Shown here one piece after another: positions 8,091 to 17,077 of a stretch of DNA of 64,000 bases. The position numbers were made by a program, and so were the translations under genes. Source of the stretch: JAJRPT01 sp964465945. Lineage in GTDB: Bacteria > Bacteroidota > Ignavibacteria > Kapaibacteriales > UBA2268. Below the pieces are notes generated by a model that was not told the DNA's origin, did not search any database, and saw only the letters and a program-made list of their open reading frames with translations. The DNA lies in NCBI GenBank assembly GCA_964465945.1, contig CAYXMM010000005.1:1-64000 (forward strand), in the 5' to 3' direction. How positions within the stretch are numbered: position 1 is the stretch's first letter; each line of letters starts with the position of its first letter.

Positions 8091-9689
8091 ATGAGTAATA
8101 ACATAAGTCCTAATAACCCAAGTTTAGATTATTTAAATATTAAAAATTCAACTATTCATTGGAACTTATCACCTGCTGAATTAGCACAGATTTCAATCGA
8201 TAAGAAGATGGCAATGAAAGCTGATAATGGTGCTATATCTGTGAATACAGGTGAATTTACTGGTCGCTCTCCCAAAGATCGATTTATTGTAAAAGATGAC
8301 GTAACTAAAGATGCTGTGTGGTGGGGAGATATTAACATAGAATTCGACCCTGAAAAATTTGATAAATTATATAATAAAGTTACAGATTTTCTATCAAACA
8401 AAGAGATTTACGCACGTGATGCTTATGCTTGTGCCGATTCTAACTACAAAATGAATTTAAGAGTAGTAACTGAACTTCCTTGGTCAAGTTTATTTGCTTA
8501 TAATATGTTTTTAAGACCAACAAATGATGAATTGAAAAACCCAAGCCCTGAATGGACTATCGTTTGTGCTCCAAGCTTTATGGCAAACCCAGAAGTTGAC
8601 GGAACAAGACAACATAACTTTGCTATTTTAAATTTCACTAAAAAAATTGCCTTAATCGGTGGGACTGCCTATACAGGTGAAATAAAAAAAGGTATCTTCT
8701 CAGCTTTAAACTTCATCTTGCCTCATCAAAAAAATGTATTGTCAATGCACTGCTCTGCTAACGTAGGTAATGACAACGATACTGCATTATTCTTCGGTTT
8801 ATCTGGGACAGGTAAAACTACATTATCTGCCGACCCTAATAGAAAACTAATCGGAGATGATGAACATGGCTGGTCTGATAACACAGTATTTAACTTTGAA
8901 GGCGGATGCTATGCAAAAGCAATTGATTTAAGCGAAGAAAAAGAACCTGATATTTTTAGAGCAATTAAACCTGGTGCTTTACTTGAAAACATTGTCTTCA
9001 AAGCTGGAACAAACGAAGTTGATTACGCTGACTCCTCAATCACAGAAAACACAAGAGTATCATATCCATTGGATCATATTGACAATCACCAAGAACCTTC
9101 AGTTGGTCCTTTACCAAAAAACATTTTCTTTTTAACTTGTGATGCTTATGGTGTATTACCTCCAATAAGCAAATTAACCCCAGGTCAAGCGGCATACCAT
9201 TTCATTTCTGGTTACACAGCAAAAGTTGCAGGTACTGAAGCAGGAATTACTGAACCAAAAACTGCATTCTCAGCTTGCTTTGGCGCTCCTTTTATGCCTT
9301 TACACCCAGGTAAATATGCAGATATGTTAAGCCATAAAATTAGAGAAACAGGTGCTAAAGTTTGGTTAGTTAATACTGGCTGGACTGGTGGCCCTTATGG
9401 TGTTGGTAGCAGAATGAGCTTAAAATACACAAGAGCAATTATTACTGCGGCATTGAATGGTGATTTAGATAACGTTGAATTTGTTTCAGACCCCGTGTTT
9501 GGATTATCATTCCCACAATCTTGTGCTAATGTCCCAAGTGAAGTATTAAATCCAAAAAATACTTGGTCAGATAAAGCAAAATATGACGAAACAGCAGCAA
9601 GTTTATCTAAAAAATTCAACGAGAATTTCAAAAAATACGAAGCTGGTGTTACTGCAGAAACTTTATCAGGTGCACCACTAATTAAGTAA
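8091..9689 (+). CDS. pckA: Phosphoenolpyruvate carboxykinase (ATP)
   Basis: This 532-residue protein converts oxaloacetate and ATP to phosphoenolpyruvate, CO2 and ADP, the first committed step of gluconeogenesis, in the cytoplasm. It has the family length and all main motifs. These are the substrate-binding region TGRSPKDRFIV, the phosphate loop GLSGTGKTTLSADP (from about residue 236), the metal-binding GDDEHGW (from about 254), and the adenine-binding C-terminal block with NTGWTGGPYG. A terminator follows immediately, so it is probably transcribed alone. The start is the first ATG after an AGGAAAG sequence. Confidence 0.97.
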   Translation: MSNNISPNNPSLDYLNIKNSTIHWNLSPAELAQISIDKKMAMKADNGAISVNTGEFTGRSPKDRFIVKDDVTKDAVWWGDINIEFDPEKFDKLYNKVTDFLSNKEIYARDAYACADSNYKMNLRVVTELPWSSLFAYNMFLRPTNDELKNPSPEWTIVCAPSFMANPEVDGTRQHNFAILNFTKKIALIGGTAYTGEIKKGIFSALNFILPHQKNVLSMHCSANVGNDNDTALFFGLSGTGKTTLSADPNRKLIGDDEHGWSDNTVFNFEGGCYAKAIDLSEEKEPDIFRAIKPGALLENIVFKAGTNEVDYADSSITENTRVSYPLDHIDNHQEPSVGPLPKNIFFLTCDAYGVLPPISKLTPGQAAYHFISGYTAKVAGTEAGITEPKTAFSACFGAPFMPLHPGKYADMLSHKIRETGAKVWLVNTGWTGGPYGVGSRMSLKYTRAIITAALNGDLDNVEFVSDPVFGLSFPQSCANVPSEVLNPKNTWSDKAKYDETAASLSKKFNENFKKYEAGVTAETLSGAPLIK

Positions 9690-9717
9690 GTTATTTAATA
9701 TTTATTTTTTCAAAAAG

Positions 9718-9745
9718 GGCTTAGTTCTTTAACTAAGTCTTTTTT
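9718..9745 (+). terminator. Rho-independent terminator of pckA
   Basis: The stem GGCTTAGTT (9718-9726) and AACTAAGTC (9731-9739) flank a CTTT loop and are followed by TTTTTT. The stem includes one G-T pair. It ends pckA transcription just before the ribosome-binding site of the aminotransferase gene. Confidence 0.8.
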
Positions 9746-9764
9746 ACTAAAAAGGAGATTAAAA

Positions 9765-10967
9765 TTGTCTTTAAATCATATAAAACCCGCATATAGAACC
9801 GAAAATATAAAATATGCCATCCGTGATATTGTCGTCCTAGCTAACGAAGTTGCAAAAACAGGTAAAAAAATGTATTACTTGAATATTGGTGACCCAAATG
9901 TTTATGACTTTGCTACCCCACCAGTTTTAGTTGACATTGTGCATAAAGCAATGATTGATAATAAAAATGGTTATTCACCTTCGTCTGGGATAGGAATTGC
10001 AATCGAAGCAATTAATACAGATGCTAATAAGAAAGGTATTAAGAATATTCTTGATACTTTTGTTACAACAGGAGCTGCCGAAGCCGTAGAAGTTTCTTTA
10101 ACTGCACTGCTTGATAGAGGAGATAATTTTTTAATGCCAACGCCGGGCTATCCACTTTACACTGCCATTCAATCAAAATTAGAGTGCGAACCAAATCCGT
10201 ATTATTTAGATGAAGAAAACGGTTGGCAACCTGATGTAGCAGACATAAGAAGTAAAGTTAATAGTCGAACAAAAGCGATAGTATTGATTAACCCTAACAA
10301 TCCTACTGGGTCTATTGCTTCAAGAAAAGTTTTGGAAGAAATTATTGAAATTGCCATCGAAAATAATTTAGTTATAATCGCTGATGAAATTTATGATAAA
10401 TTGATTTTCGATGGAAAAGAAATGATTTCAATTGCTTCATTAAATCCTGATGCAAATTGTATTACATTTTCAGGTTTATCTAAAAACTTTATGGCGCCCG
10501 GTTGGAGAATCGGTTGGGGAGTTGTTTCCGGCAAAAAAGAAATTATGGGCGATTATGTTGAAGCAATTAATAAAATTTTAAGGTCAAGGGTATCAGCTAA
10601 TCATCCTTTACAATATGCAATTCCAGAAGCACTTTTAGGCGACCAAACTCATATTAAAAAAGCCGTAGAAAAATTACAAGCTCGAACTAATTTAGTTGCC
10701 TCTAAAATAGACAAAATCGACGGGATTGATTTAATTAAACCTGAAGGTGCATTCTATGCCTTCCCAAGTATCCAAGTAAATGATGATTGGGACTTCTGTC
10801 GCAAATTATTATCTGAAACAGGAGTAATAGTTGTTCCAGGTGATGGCTTCGGTCAAAAACCAAACTCCAAACACTTTAGAATAGTTATCTGCCCAACTGA
10901 AGATGTATTAAACACTGCCTTTGACTTAATTGGCGATTTTTATAGTAATTACAGGAAAACATTGTGA
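9765..10967 (+). CDS. Class I/II PLP-dependent aminotransferase, AlaA-like
   Basis: This 400-residue fold-type I aminotransferase starts at TTG, supported by AAAGGAG seven bases upstream. Visible features are the N-terminal INIGDPN-like region (YLNIGDPNVYDF), the cofactor segment INPNNPTG, IADEIYDKLIF with the conserved Asp, the Schiff-base lysine in SGLSKNF (Lys240), and the substrate Arg near the C-terminus in HFRIVIC. The sequence most resembles alanine or aspartate/glutamate transaminases of the AlaA type. Its stop overlaps the dapB start, so it may supply a transamination step in lysine or alanine metabolism; the exact substrate is not certain. Confidence 0.85.
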   Translation: MSLNHIKPAYRTENIKYAIRDIVVLANEVAKTGKKMYYLNIGDPNVYDFATPPVLVDIVHKAMIDNKNGYSPSSGIGIAIEAINTDANKKGIKNILDTFVTTGAAEAVEVSLTALLDRGDNFLMPTPGYPLYTAIQSKLECEPNPYYLDEENGWQPDVADIRSKVNSRTKAIVLINPNNPTGSIASRKVLEEIIEIAIENNLVIIADEIYDKLIFDGKEMISIASLNPDANCITFSGLSKNFMAPGWRIGWGVVSGKKEIMGDYVEAINKILRSRVSANHPLQYAIPEALLGDQTHIKKAVEKLQARTNLVASKIDKIDGIDLIKPEGAFYAFPSIQVNDDWDFCRKLLSETGVIVVPGDGFGQKPNSKHFRIVICPTEDVLNTAFDLIGDFYSNYRKTL

Positions 10968-11698
10968 GTATTGCCATAGTTGGGTATGGACGAATGGGGC
11001 AAGAAATTGAAGCGACTGCTAACGAGCAAGGCGTTAAAATTGATGCTATTTTCGATGTAAAAAATCCATTAACAAATTTAACTGATTACAGTTTCTCTAC
11101 TGCAATCGAGTTTACTCACCCCGATTCAGTCTTAAACAATATTAAACTTCTTGCTGAAAATGGCAAAAATATTATCGTTGGAACAACTGGCTGGAATAAT
11201 AAAATCAATGAAGTCAAAGAAATTGTTAAACAGAATAATATTGGCTTTGTTTGGGGTGCGAATTTTTCCATTGGAGTAAATCTATTCTTCAAAATAATCA
11301 AAGACACTTCATCAATTTTCAACCCATTTGAAGACTTTGACGTAATGATTCACGAAATGCACCATAAAAATAAAGTTGATAGCCCTTCGGGTACTGCAAT
11401 TAAAATTGCGAATAGTATAATTGATAATATTAAACGAAAAGATAAAATTGTTAGCGACAAAATTGAAGGTAGAATTGAAGAAAACGCTTTGCATGTTTCT
11501 TCAACAAGAGGTGGTGAAATTTTCGGAAAGCATTCTGTTTATTTTGATTCCAGTGCCGATGAAATTGTGCTTTCTCATAATGCAAAAAATAGAAAAGGTT
11601 TTGCAAAAGGTGCTGTTTTAGCTTCAGAATGGATTTTTAATCGAAAAGGTTTCTTTGAATTTTCCGATGTAATTGAAGATATAATCAAGTTTAAATAA
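10964..11698 (+). CDS. dapB: 4-hydroxy-tetrahydrodipicolinate reductase
   Basis: This 244-residue enzyme reduces 4-hydroxy-tetrahydrodipicolinate with NAD(P)H in the diaminopimelate route to lysine and peptidoglycan. Evidence is the N-terminal nucleotide-binding VGYGRMGQEI, the GTTGW and GANFSIGVN segments, and the signature HHKNKVDSPSGTA around residue 132, which contains the catalytic His and Lys. It starts at GTG and overlaps the aminotransferase stop (GTGA), which indicates translational coupling. It is slightly short for the family, consistent with a compact N-terminal domain. Confidence 0.95.
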   Translation: MSIAIVGYGRMGQEIEATANEQGVKIDAIFDVKNPLTNLTDYSFSTAIEFTHPDSVLNNIKLLAENGKNIIVGTTGWNNKINEVKEIVKQNNIGFVWGANFSIGVNLFFKIIKDTSSIFNPFEDFDVMIHEMHHKNKVDSPSGTAIKIANSIIDNIKRKDKIVSDKIEGRIEENALHVSSTRGGEIFGKHSVYFDSSADEIVLSHNAKNRKGFAKGAVLASEWIFNRKGFFEFSDVIEDIIKFK

Positions 11699-11714
11699 TT
11701 AAAACTGAAAAAAC

Positions 11715-11745
11715 TTTGAATTTATCTTCTAAATACATAATTTTG
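11715..11745 (+). promoter_or_regulatory. Promoter of sucC
   Basis: TTTG (11715-11718), a 19-bp spacer and TAATTTTG (11738-11745) match the Bacteroidota housekeeping promoter. The sucC ATG follows 32 bp further on, and no terminator separates it from dapB. Confidence 0.65.
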
Positions 11746-11777
11746 TAAAGTATTGTATAACTAAAATTTAAACAAAA

Positions 11778-13016
11778 ATGAATATTCACGAATATCAAGC
11801 AAAAGAACTTTTAGCCAAATTTGGCGTTCCAGTTCTTAAAAATAAAGTGGTATTTACTCCAGAAGAAGCAGGAAAAGTTTGTTTTGAAGAATTTGAAAGA
11901 AAAGGGCACGATGTTGTTGTGTTAAAATCTCAAATTCACGCTGGTGGTAGAGGAAAAGGCGTTGTAAAAGATATAAACTCTAATGAAGATAAAATTTTAT
12001 TCGATAAGCCAGTTAGAGGTGTTAATGTCATTGCTGGTGGTAATATTTCTGATAAATGTTATCAATTAGCTCAAGCAACTATGGGCAACAAACTTGTTAC
12101 AATTCAGACAGGAGAACATGGCTCTGTTGTTAGAAGAATGATGATTGAAGCTGGTGCTAAAATTAAAAAAGAATACTATTGCTCAATGCTTTTAGACCGG
12201 GAAACTTCAAAAAATATTATAATGGTTTCAACTGAAGGTGGTATGGAAATTGAAAAAGTTGCTGAAGAAACTCCTGATAAAATCAAAACAATATGGATTG
12301 AACCTAACGTTGGATTCCAACAATATCAAGCAAGAGAGCTTGCCTTTGCACTTGGTCTATCCGGTAACGCTTTCAAAAGTTTCATTAAATTCATCACAAA
12401 ACTTGAAAAAGCATATAATGAATTAGATTGCTCAATGCTTGAAATCAACCCAATGGTGGTAACTGAAGATGACGAATTTATCGCCTTAGATTGCAAAATG
12501 AATTTTGATGATAATGCAATTTATAGACATCCGAATTACAATGAATTAGTTGATGAGAGCGAAGAATCACCTCTTGAATTAGAAGCCGCTAAATATAACT
12601 TAAATTATATTAAATTAGACGGAAACGTTGGCTGTATGGTGAACGGTGCCGGCTTAGCAATGGCTACAATGGACTTAATTAAACTTTCAGGTGGCGAACC
12701 AGCTAACTTCTTAGACGTTGGAGGTGGAGCTAACGTAGAAAGAATCTCAAATGCATTTAGAATTATGATGTCTGACCCATCAGTAAAAGCAGTTCTAATC
12801 AACATCTTTGGTGGAATTGTAAGATGTGACAGAGTAGCACAAGGAATCGTTGAAGCATTAAAAATCGTAAAAGTTGAAGTCCCGGTTATCGTTCGATTAG
12901 ACGGAACAAACAAAGACGAAGCAGCCGTAATTCTTGAAAAATCAGGAATGGCTTTTAAAGTTGCAAAAGACATCAACGAAGTTGCAAACAAAGTAAAAGA
13001 AGTTTTCGCCGCATAA
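11778..13016 (+). CDS. sucC: Succinyl-CoA synthetase (ADP-forming) beta subunit
   Basis: This 412-residue protein is the beta subunit of the TCA-cycle enzyme that interconverts succinyl-CoA and succinate with nucleotide triphosphate formation. It begins with the diagnostic MNIHEYQAKELLAKFGVPV. An ATP-grasp domain follows, with QIHAGGRGKG, EINPMVV and a metal-binding region. The C-terminal CoA-ligase domain has CMVNGAGLAMATMD, FLDVGGGA and INIFGGIVRCD. The alpha subunit gene (sucD) is not adjacent; sucC is followed by a terminator, which is a small departure from the usual sucCD pair. Confidence 0.96.
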   Translation: MNIHEYQAKELLAKFGVPVLKNKVVFTPEEAGKVCFEEFERKGHDVVVLKSQIHAGGRGKGVVKDINSNEDKILFDKPVRGVNVIAGGNISDKCYQLAQATMGNKLVTIQTGEHGSVVRRMMIEAGAKIKKEYYCSMLLDRETSKNIIMVSTEGGMEIEKVAEETPDKIKTIWIEPNVGFQQYQARELAFALGLSGNAFKSFIKFITKLEKAYNELDCSMLEINPMVVTEDDEFIALDCKMNFDDNAIYRHPNYNELVDESEESPLELEAAKYNLNYIKLDGNVGCMVNGAGLAMATMDLIKLSGGEPANFLDVGGGANVERISNAFRIMMSDPSVKAVLINIFGGIVRCDRVAQGIVEALKIVKVEVPVIVRLDGTNKDEAAVILEKSGMAFKVAKDINEVANKVKEVFAA

Positions 13017-13037
13017 TCATATAATAAAGTAATTTTT

Positions 13038-13066
13038 AAAAGCCGAGAAATTCTCGGCTTTTTTTT
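13038..13066 (+). terminator. Rho-independent terminator of sucC
   Basis: AAAAGCCGAG (13038-13047), loop AAATT and CTCGGCTTTT (13053-13062) form a 10-bp stem that runs into a T tract. Confidence 0.9.
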
Positions 13067-13485
13067 ATCCTTCACAAAAAAGTACTCTCTTCCATTGAAG
13101 GAAGTGCCCTTTAGGGCGATGGGTGATTTTTGGCTCGTCATTCTGAGCACAGTAAAATATCCATAAAAATGAATTTTTCCCACCTATTAAAGGGTGCCTG
13201 TTTGCCGATGGGGTGTGTTGTATTAAAAATACTTCGTAGAAGTATAACATCAATAGCAAAAAGACTAATAAAATTAAAACTGCTCTGTAGGAGTAGTATA
13301 AAAAATAAACCAAACACTATCTTCGTATACTTTCAAACTCTTCCGAAGGTTAACCTCAAACATTGATTACAAAGCTATTTTACAGAGAAGGAATAATTTT
13401 TATAAATTTAAATAATCTGTTCTTTGAAAACTTAATCTAATAAAAATTATGTCTGTTGTTTGTGATTTGCAATTATCTTAATCTT
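13067..13485. repeat. Gene-free region with a cluster of short palindromes
   Basis: No convincing gene is seen in these 419 bp. Instead there are several small inverted repeats: GCCC-TTTA-GGGC (13106-13117); CTTCC-GGAAG arms (13089-13104); ATACTTC-GTA-GAAGTAT (13229-13245); ACTGCTC and GAGTAGT with one G-T pair (13279-13297); CTTC-C-GAAG (13340-13348); and the perfect palindrome AGGTTAACCT (13347-13356). Two related stretches, GGGCGATGGGTG (13114-13125) and GCCGATGGGGTG near 13204, also repeat. This looks like REP-like or decayed mobile intergenic sequence. Confidence 0.5.
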
Positions 13486-14202
13486 TTACTTCATCATAAT
13501 ATAAGCAGACATTCTGCCAGCATTCTCTTTGTCTCTGCGGAATGATTGGAGGTTTAAATTTGAGATTGTGTCTAATTCTGATTGAATAATGTTTTCTTGT
13601 TTACAATTTTTTTCTAAAATTTGAGTTAAAACTCTTTTTTTGTTGTCAAAGTAATATTTTCCATTCCGATATTCTGTTTCATCTGGAAAAAAATCCAAAA
13701 ATTCTCTGCCAACTTCATAACTTTGAACACGTGCAGAGGGAGATAAGTATAATTTTAAGTTTTTTGGATTTGATTTATATTCATTTACTAACGTATCGAT
13801 AACTTTCCCAATTATATTTAATTTTGTTCCCTGCCAACCGGAATGAACTGCGGCTATGACTTGATTTTCTTGGTCATAAATTAATATCGCTATACAATCG
13901 GCTATTGAAATTGTAAGACATAAATTTCGTGTAGAAGTTATCATTGCATCAGCATCGGCGCAAGAGTTTGAATTTTCAACTCTTAAAATATTATCAGTAT
14001 GGATTTGCTTCTGCTTTAAGATTTGCGATTCATCAATATTTAAAAATTTAGAAAATGCAATTCGGCAGTTTTGAACATACCCGGAACTAATATTATTTGT
14101 TGGAGAAATTGAAAAGCCATAAGGAGGAAATAAGTCTAAATTACGCGTAATTACACCAGAAATAGCACCAACTCCAAATAAATTCTGGTCAATTACTTTC
14201 AT
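13486..14202 (-). CDS. Laccase-domain (YfiH/PgeF-like) protein
   Basis: This 238-residue protein belongs to the multicopper-oxidase-fold family once called polyphenol oxidase or laccase (YfiH/YlmD). Members have been described as purine nucleoside phosphorylases or peptidoglycan-editing factors. The metal-site residues are visible in KQIHTD (His), IADCIAIL (Cys) and AVHSGWQG (His), along with DADAMIT. The usual GPxIGPCCYEVG segment reads LSPSARVQSYEVG, so the conserved Cys of that loop is missing here. The gene overlaps the upstream OmpA lipoprotein by 14 bp, so the two are probably one transcript. Confidence 0.85.
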   Translation of the reverse strand: MKVIDQNLFGVGAISGVITRNLDLFPPYGFSISPTNNISSGYVQNCRIAFSKFLNIDESQILKQKQIHTDNILRVENSNSCADADAMITSTRNLCLTISIADCIAILIYDQENQVIAAVHSGWQGTKLNIIGKVIDTLVNEYKSNPKNLKLYLSPSARVQSYEVGREFLDFFPDETEYRNGKYYFDNKKRVLTQILEKNCKQENIIQSELDTISNLNLQSFRRDKENAGRMSAYIMMK

Positions 14203-15919
14203 AAGGTATACTTTCGATTTTAATTAGAACTCTTCTTGACAAGTCTAAATTTTGATTTTTATTAATTGCTTCTCCTTTTCCTTTGACAACCCAAATTATT
14301 CTATCTTTGATGTTCTCATAATTAGGTATAGTTAAAAGCATACTTTTAACTTCGTTGGCAGTATGGTAAGCACGTAACTTCGATAATTGCATATTATCAA
14401 ATAAATCGCCATTATTAATTTCTAAATCAACGCTCTTATCTTTAATTGATGCTCCAAAGTATTTCATTCCATCAGCAATAGCTCTTGGGTCAGCAAAGCC
14501 AGTTACTGTAATACGTAGATATTGGCTATTATCGAAGCAATTACTATTATATTCTTTAACCTTTTTAGATAAATGTTCTTTAATATCTTGAAATGCTTTA
14601 TCTATTTCTAATGCGTATTTTTCATATTTTGCTACTGGTTCTTCGACAAAATTAGTTGAGTCTGATATAAATCTATTTTGTTTAAAAAGTAGCTTTAAAT
14701 CATTCAAATTTCGAGTTGTATTAGGATGGTAGTATCCTGTAACAAAAAATGGAATATTTGTTTCTTCAAATTCATAAGAATAAACTTGATTAGGATAGTT
14801 AATCTTATAATTATAAACTAAGTTTTTAGCGTCGTTGCAAGGGATATTGATTTCTTTTACAATATCAAAACTATCTAAACACTCATTTAATATTTCCAGT
14901 TCATAAGATTCATTTTGTAGTAAATCATATTCTAAATAACCAGAGCTGGCAAATTCATTAATAATTTCCTCACCATCTGCATTTCTGATAATCACTTGAG
15001 TGTTTTCGATGATGCTTTGATTTGAAAATAGTTCTAAACTTAGCATTGCTCCCATGCATCGTTTTTCTCTTACAATATCATAATTTCCAAATCTATCGCT
15101 TGAATAAAAAACTTCATCGTTATAAACGGAGTATGATTTTTCATTATAAGGAGTGTTAATAATGTCGGGCAATCTTGTTACTTCAACCACTTTGTTTTTT
15201 CTAAAATCATAATTTATTTTGTGAATATCGAAATTTCTATCATCATTTTTTCCGTTTGTAGAAAAATAGATTTCGTCGTTTTTTCCGAAATTAGGGGTTT
15301 CCTCGTCGAACTCTGTATTAACTTCTTCGCCTAAATTTTCTGCTTTCGTCCAAACTCCTTTTTTATCTTTTTTACTAATAAAAATGTCCTTGCCTCCAAT
15401 AGAATTATTATTTGAGACAAAAAGTAACTTTTCTCCATCTTCTGAAATTCTTGGTTGAATTTCGTCGTTTTTGCTATTCAAATCTATATCAATAGGAACA
15501 GGTTTAGAATAAGTAGAGTCTATTTTATAAGAATAATATAAATCACTATCACAGTCTTTGCACTTCTTAGCAGAAAAATAATACTCTGTTAATCCATTTG
15601 ATTTATTTTTTCTAACACAAGGTGCGGCAGTAGGTATCATCCCATCAAATAAGTCATTAACTGGAGTTATATCACAAGTGCAATCATCTCTTAAAATAGT
15701 TTTAAGCAATTCATAATGCACCCGTCCATTAATATTGTATTTTGCCATTACATACATCTCATCACCATTAATGAAAGTTTCAATCTCATCGTACTTACTA
15801 TTGATTTGTAAATCTGATTTGTATTGCTCTGGCTTTTGTGTGAATCTTTTTGACCTTACACAAGAAGTTAAGATTAATGAGAAAAATACAATAATTATAT
15901 ATTTGAAGTTTATACTCAT
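14189..15919 (-). CDS. OmpA-family lipoprotein with PD40 repeats
   Basis: The frame is open from 15997, but a start at 15919 gives a clean lipoprotein signal peptide ending ILTSC, so a 576-residue product is preferred. Residues about 150-300 contain PD40/WD40-like repeats with EIQPRISEDGEKLLFVSN and TPNFGKNDEIYFSTNG units. The C-terminal 140 residues form an OmpA-like peptidoglycan-binding domain with RITVTGFADP, LSKLRA and a final LSRRVLIKIE. Such PorE/Pal-like proteins link the outer membrane to peptidoglycan, and in Bacteroidota some belong to the type IX secretion machinery; that role is only a possibility. A TAATTTTG element lies on this strand at 15973-15980, inside the gap to the divergent alr. 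Confidence 0.8.
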   Translation of the reverse strand: MSINFKYIIIVFFSLILTSCVRSKRFTQKPEQYKSDLQINSKYDEIETFINGDEMYVMAKYNINGRVHYELLKTILRDDCTCDITPVNDLFDGMIPTAAPCVRKNKSNGLTEYYFSAKKCKDCDSDLYYSYKIDSTYSKPVPIDIDLNSKNDEIQPRISEDGEKLLFVSNNNSIGGKDIFISKKDKKGVWTKAENLGEEVNTEFDEETPNFGKNDEIYFSTNGKNDDRNFDIHKINYDFRKNKVVEVTRLPDIINTPYNEKSYSVYNDEVFYSSDRFGNYDIVREKRCMGAMLSLELFSNQSIIENTQVIIRNADGEEIINEFASSGYLEYDLLQNESYELEILNECLDSFDIVKEINIPCNDAKNLVYNYKINYPNQVYSYEFEETNIPFFVTGYYHPNTTRNLNDLKLLFKQNRFISDSTNFVEEPVAKYEKYALEIDKAFQDIKEHLSKKVKEYNSNCFDNSQYLRITVTGFADPRAIADGMKYFGASIKDKSVDLEINNGDLFDNMQLSKLRAYHTANEVKSMLLTIPNYENIKDRIIWVVKGKGEAINKNQNLDLSRRVLIKIESIPYESN

Positions 15920-15988
15920 TCCAATAATTTGAAAATTAATTTCTATTTTTGCTTTTATTATCGTCTCTTTTTCAAAATTATTTAATTT

Positions 15989-17077
15989 ATGCGACAAACT
16001 AAAATTTTCCTTTCAAAAGATAACTTAATTCATAATTTTAATACATTACAAAAGTTCGCACCAAGTTCTAAAATAATTCCACTTGTTAAGTCTGATGCGT
16101 ATGGGCACGGACAGCAAGAGATAATTTCAATGTTACAGGGCTTAAATTATTACGCATTTGGAATTGCATACACAAATGAAGCATTTAAGATAAGAGAGTA
16201 TGATAAAAATAGTAATATAATTCTTGTAGTTCCTATTACAAAAAATGACATTCAAGATGTTATTAACTTAAATTTAACTCCTACAATAGAAAGTTACGAT
16301 ACTTTACAAGAGTTAAATCAATCTGCAAAAAATAATAATCAAGTAGTTAAGTTCCATTTATTTATAAATTCTGGAATGAACCGTGACGGAGTTGATAAAC
16401 AAGAACTTTCGTTAATTACTTCAAATTTGTCAACTTTTAAAAATGTTGAATTGGTAGGAATACTTTCGCATTTTGCAAGTTCCGAAGACTTAGCTTTCTC
16501 AATGAAGCAATATGATTTATTCTTGAAAAATATTAGAGAATTTAATTTAGATAAATATCCTAAGCATATTTCAAATAGTAATGGTATCATTAGACAAGAC
16601 AATTCGGAAGTAGATTATATTCGACCTGGTTTGTTTCTTTATGGTGTAGCGTCAAATAAATCTGAAAGAGAAAAAATAAAGTTAAAACCAGTATTATCCT
16701 TAAAAACTGAAATAAAAAATATAATTAAAGTAAAGAAAGGGGAGTATGTCGGGTATAGTTTTAAATATCAAGCTAAGGAAGATATTGAAGTTGGAATATT
16801 ACCATTAGGTTATGGCGATGGTTATTCAACTCTTCAATTTAATAAAGCTGAGTGTTTAGTTAAAGGTAAAAGAGCAAAGATTATTGGGTCAATTTGTATG
16901 GATTTAATGATGTGTGATGTTTCTAATCTAAATTGCCAAATAGGAGAACAGGTTACATTAATTGGGAAGGATGGAGAAGAGGAAATAACAGTCAATGAAT
17001 TAGCTGATAATATTGGTGTAATTCCTTATGAAATAATTACTTCTTTAAAAGCTAAAATTGAGAAAGTTATATTATAA
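15989..17077 (+). CDS. alr: Alanine racemase
   Basis: This 362-residue PLP enzyme interconverts L- and D-alanine for peptidoglycan synthesis in the cytoplasm. The PLP lysine is Lys34 in PLVKSDAYGHG. The second-base region is VGYSFKY (about 254-260). GYGDGYS and SICMDLMMCD in the C-terminal beta domain are also typical. It is divergent from the OmpA lipoprotein. It is tail-to-tail with the acid phosphatase with no base between the two stop codons, so no terminator fits between them. Confidence 0.95.
   Translation: MRQTKIFLSKDNLIHNFNTLQKFAPSSKIIPLVKSDAYGHGQQEIISMLQGLNYYAFGIAYTNEAFKIREYDKNSNIILVVPITKNDIQDVINLNLTPTIESYDTLQELNQSAKNNNQVVKFHLFINSGMNRDGVDKQELSLITSNLSTFKNVELVGILSHFASSEDLAFSMKQYDLFLKNIREFNLDKYPKHISNSNGIIRQDNSEVDYIRPGLFLYGVASNKSEREKIKLKPVLSLKTEIKNIIKVKKGEYVGYSFKYQAKEDIEVGILPLGYGDGYSTLQFNKAECLVKGKRAKIIGSICMDLMMCDVSNLNCQIGEQVTLIGKDGEEEITVNELADNIGVIPYEIITSLKAKIEKVIL

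Noticed and set aside
12605..13183. A 192-codon minus-strand frame across the end of sucC and the terminator
   Set aside because: Most of it is antisense to sucC, and it crosses a strong terminator and the palindrome region. No family resemblance.
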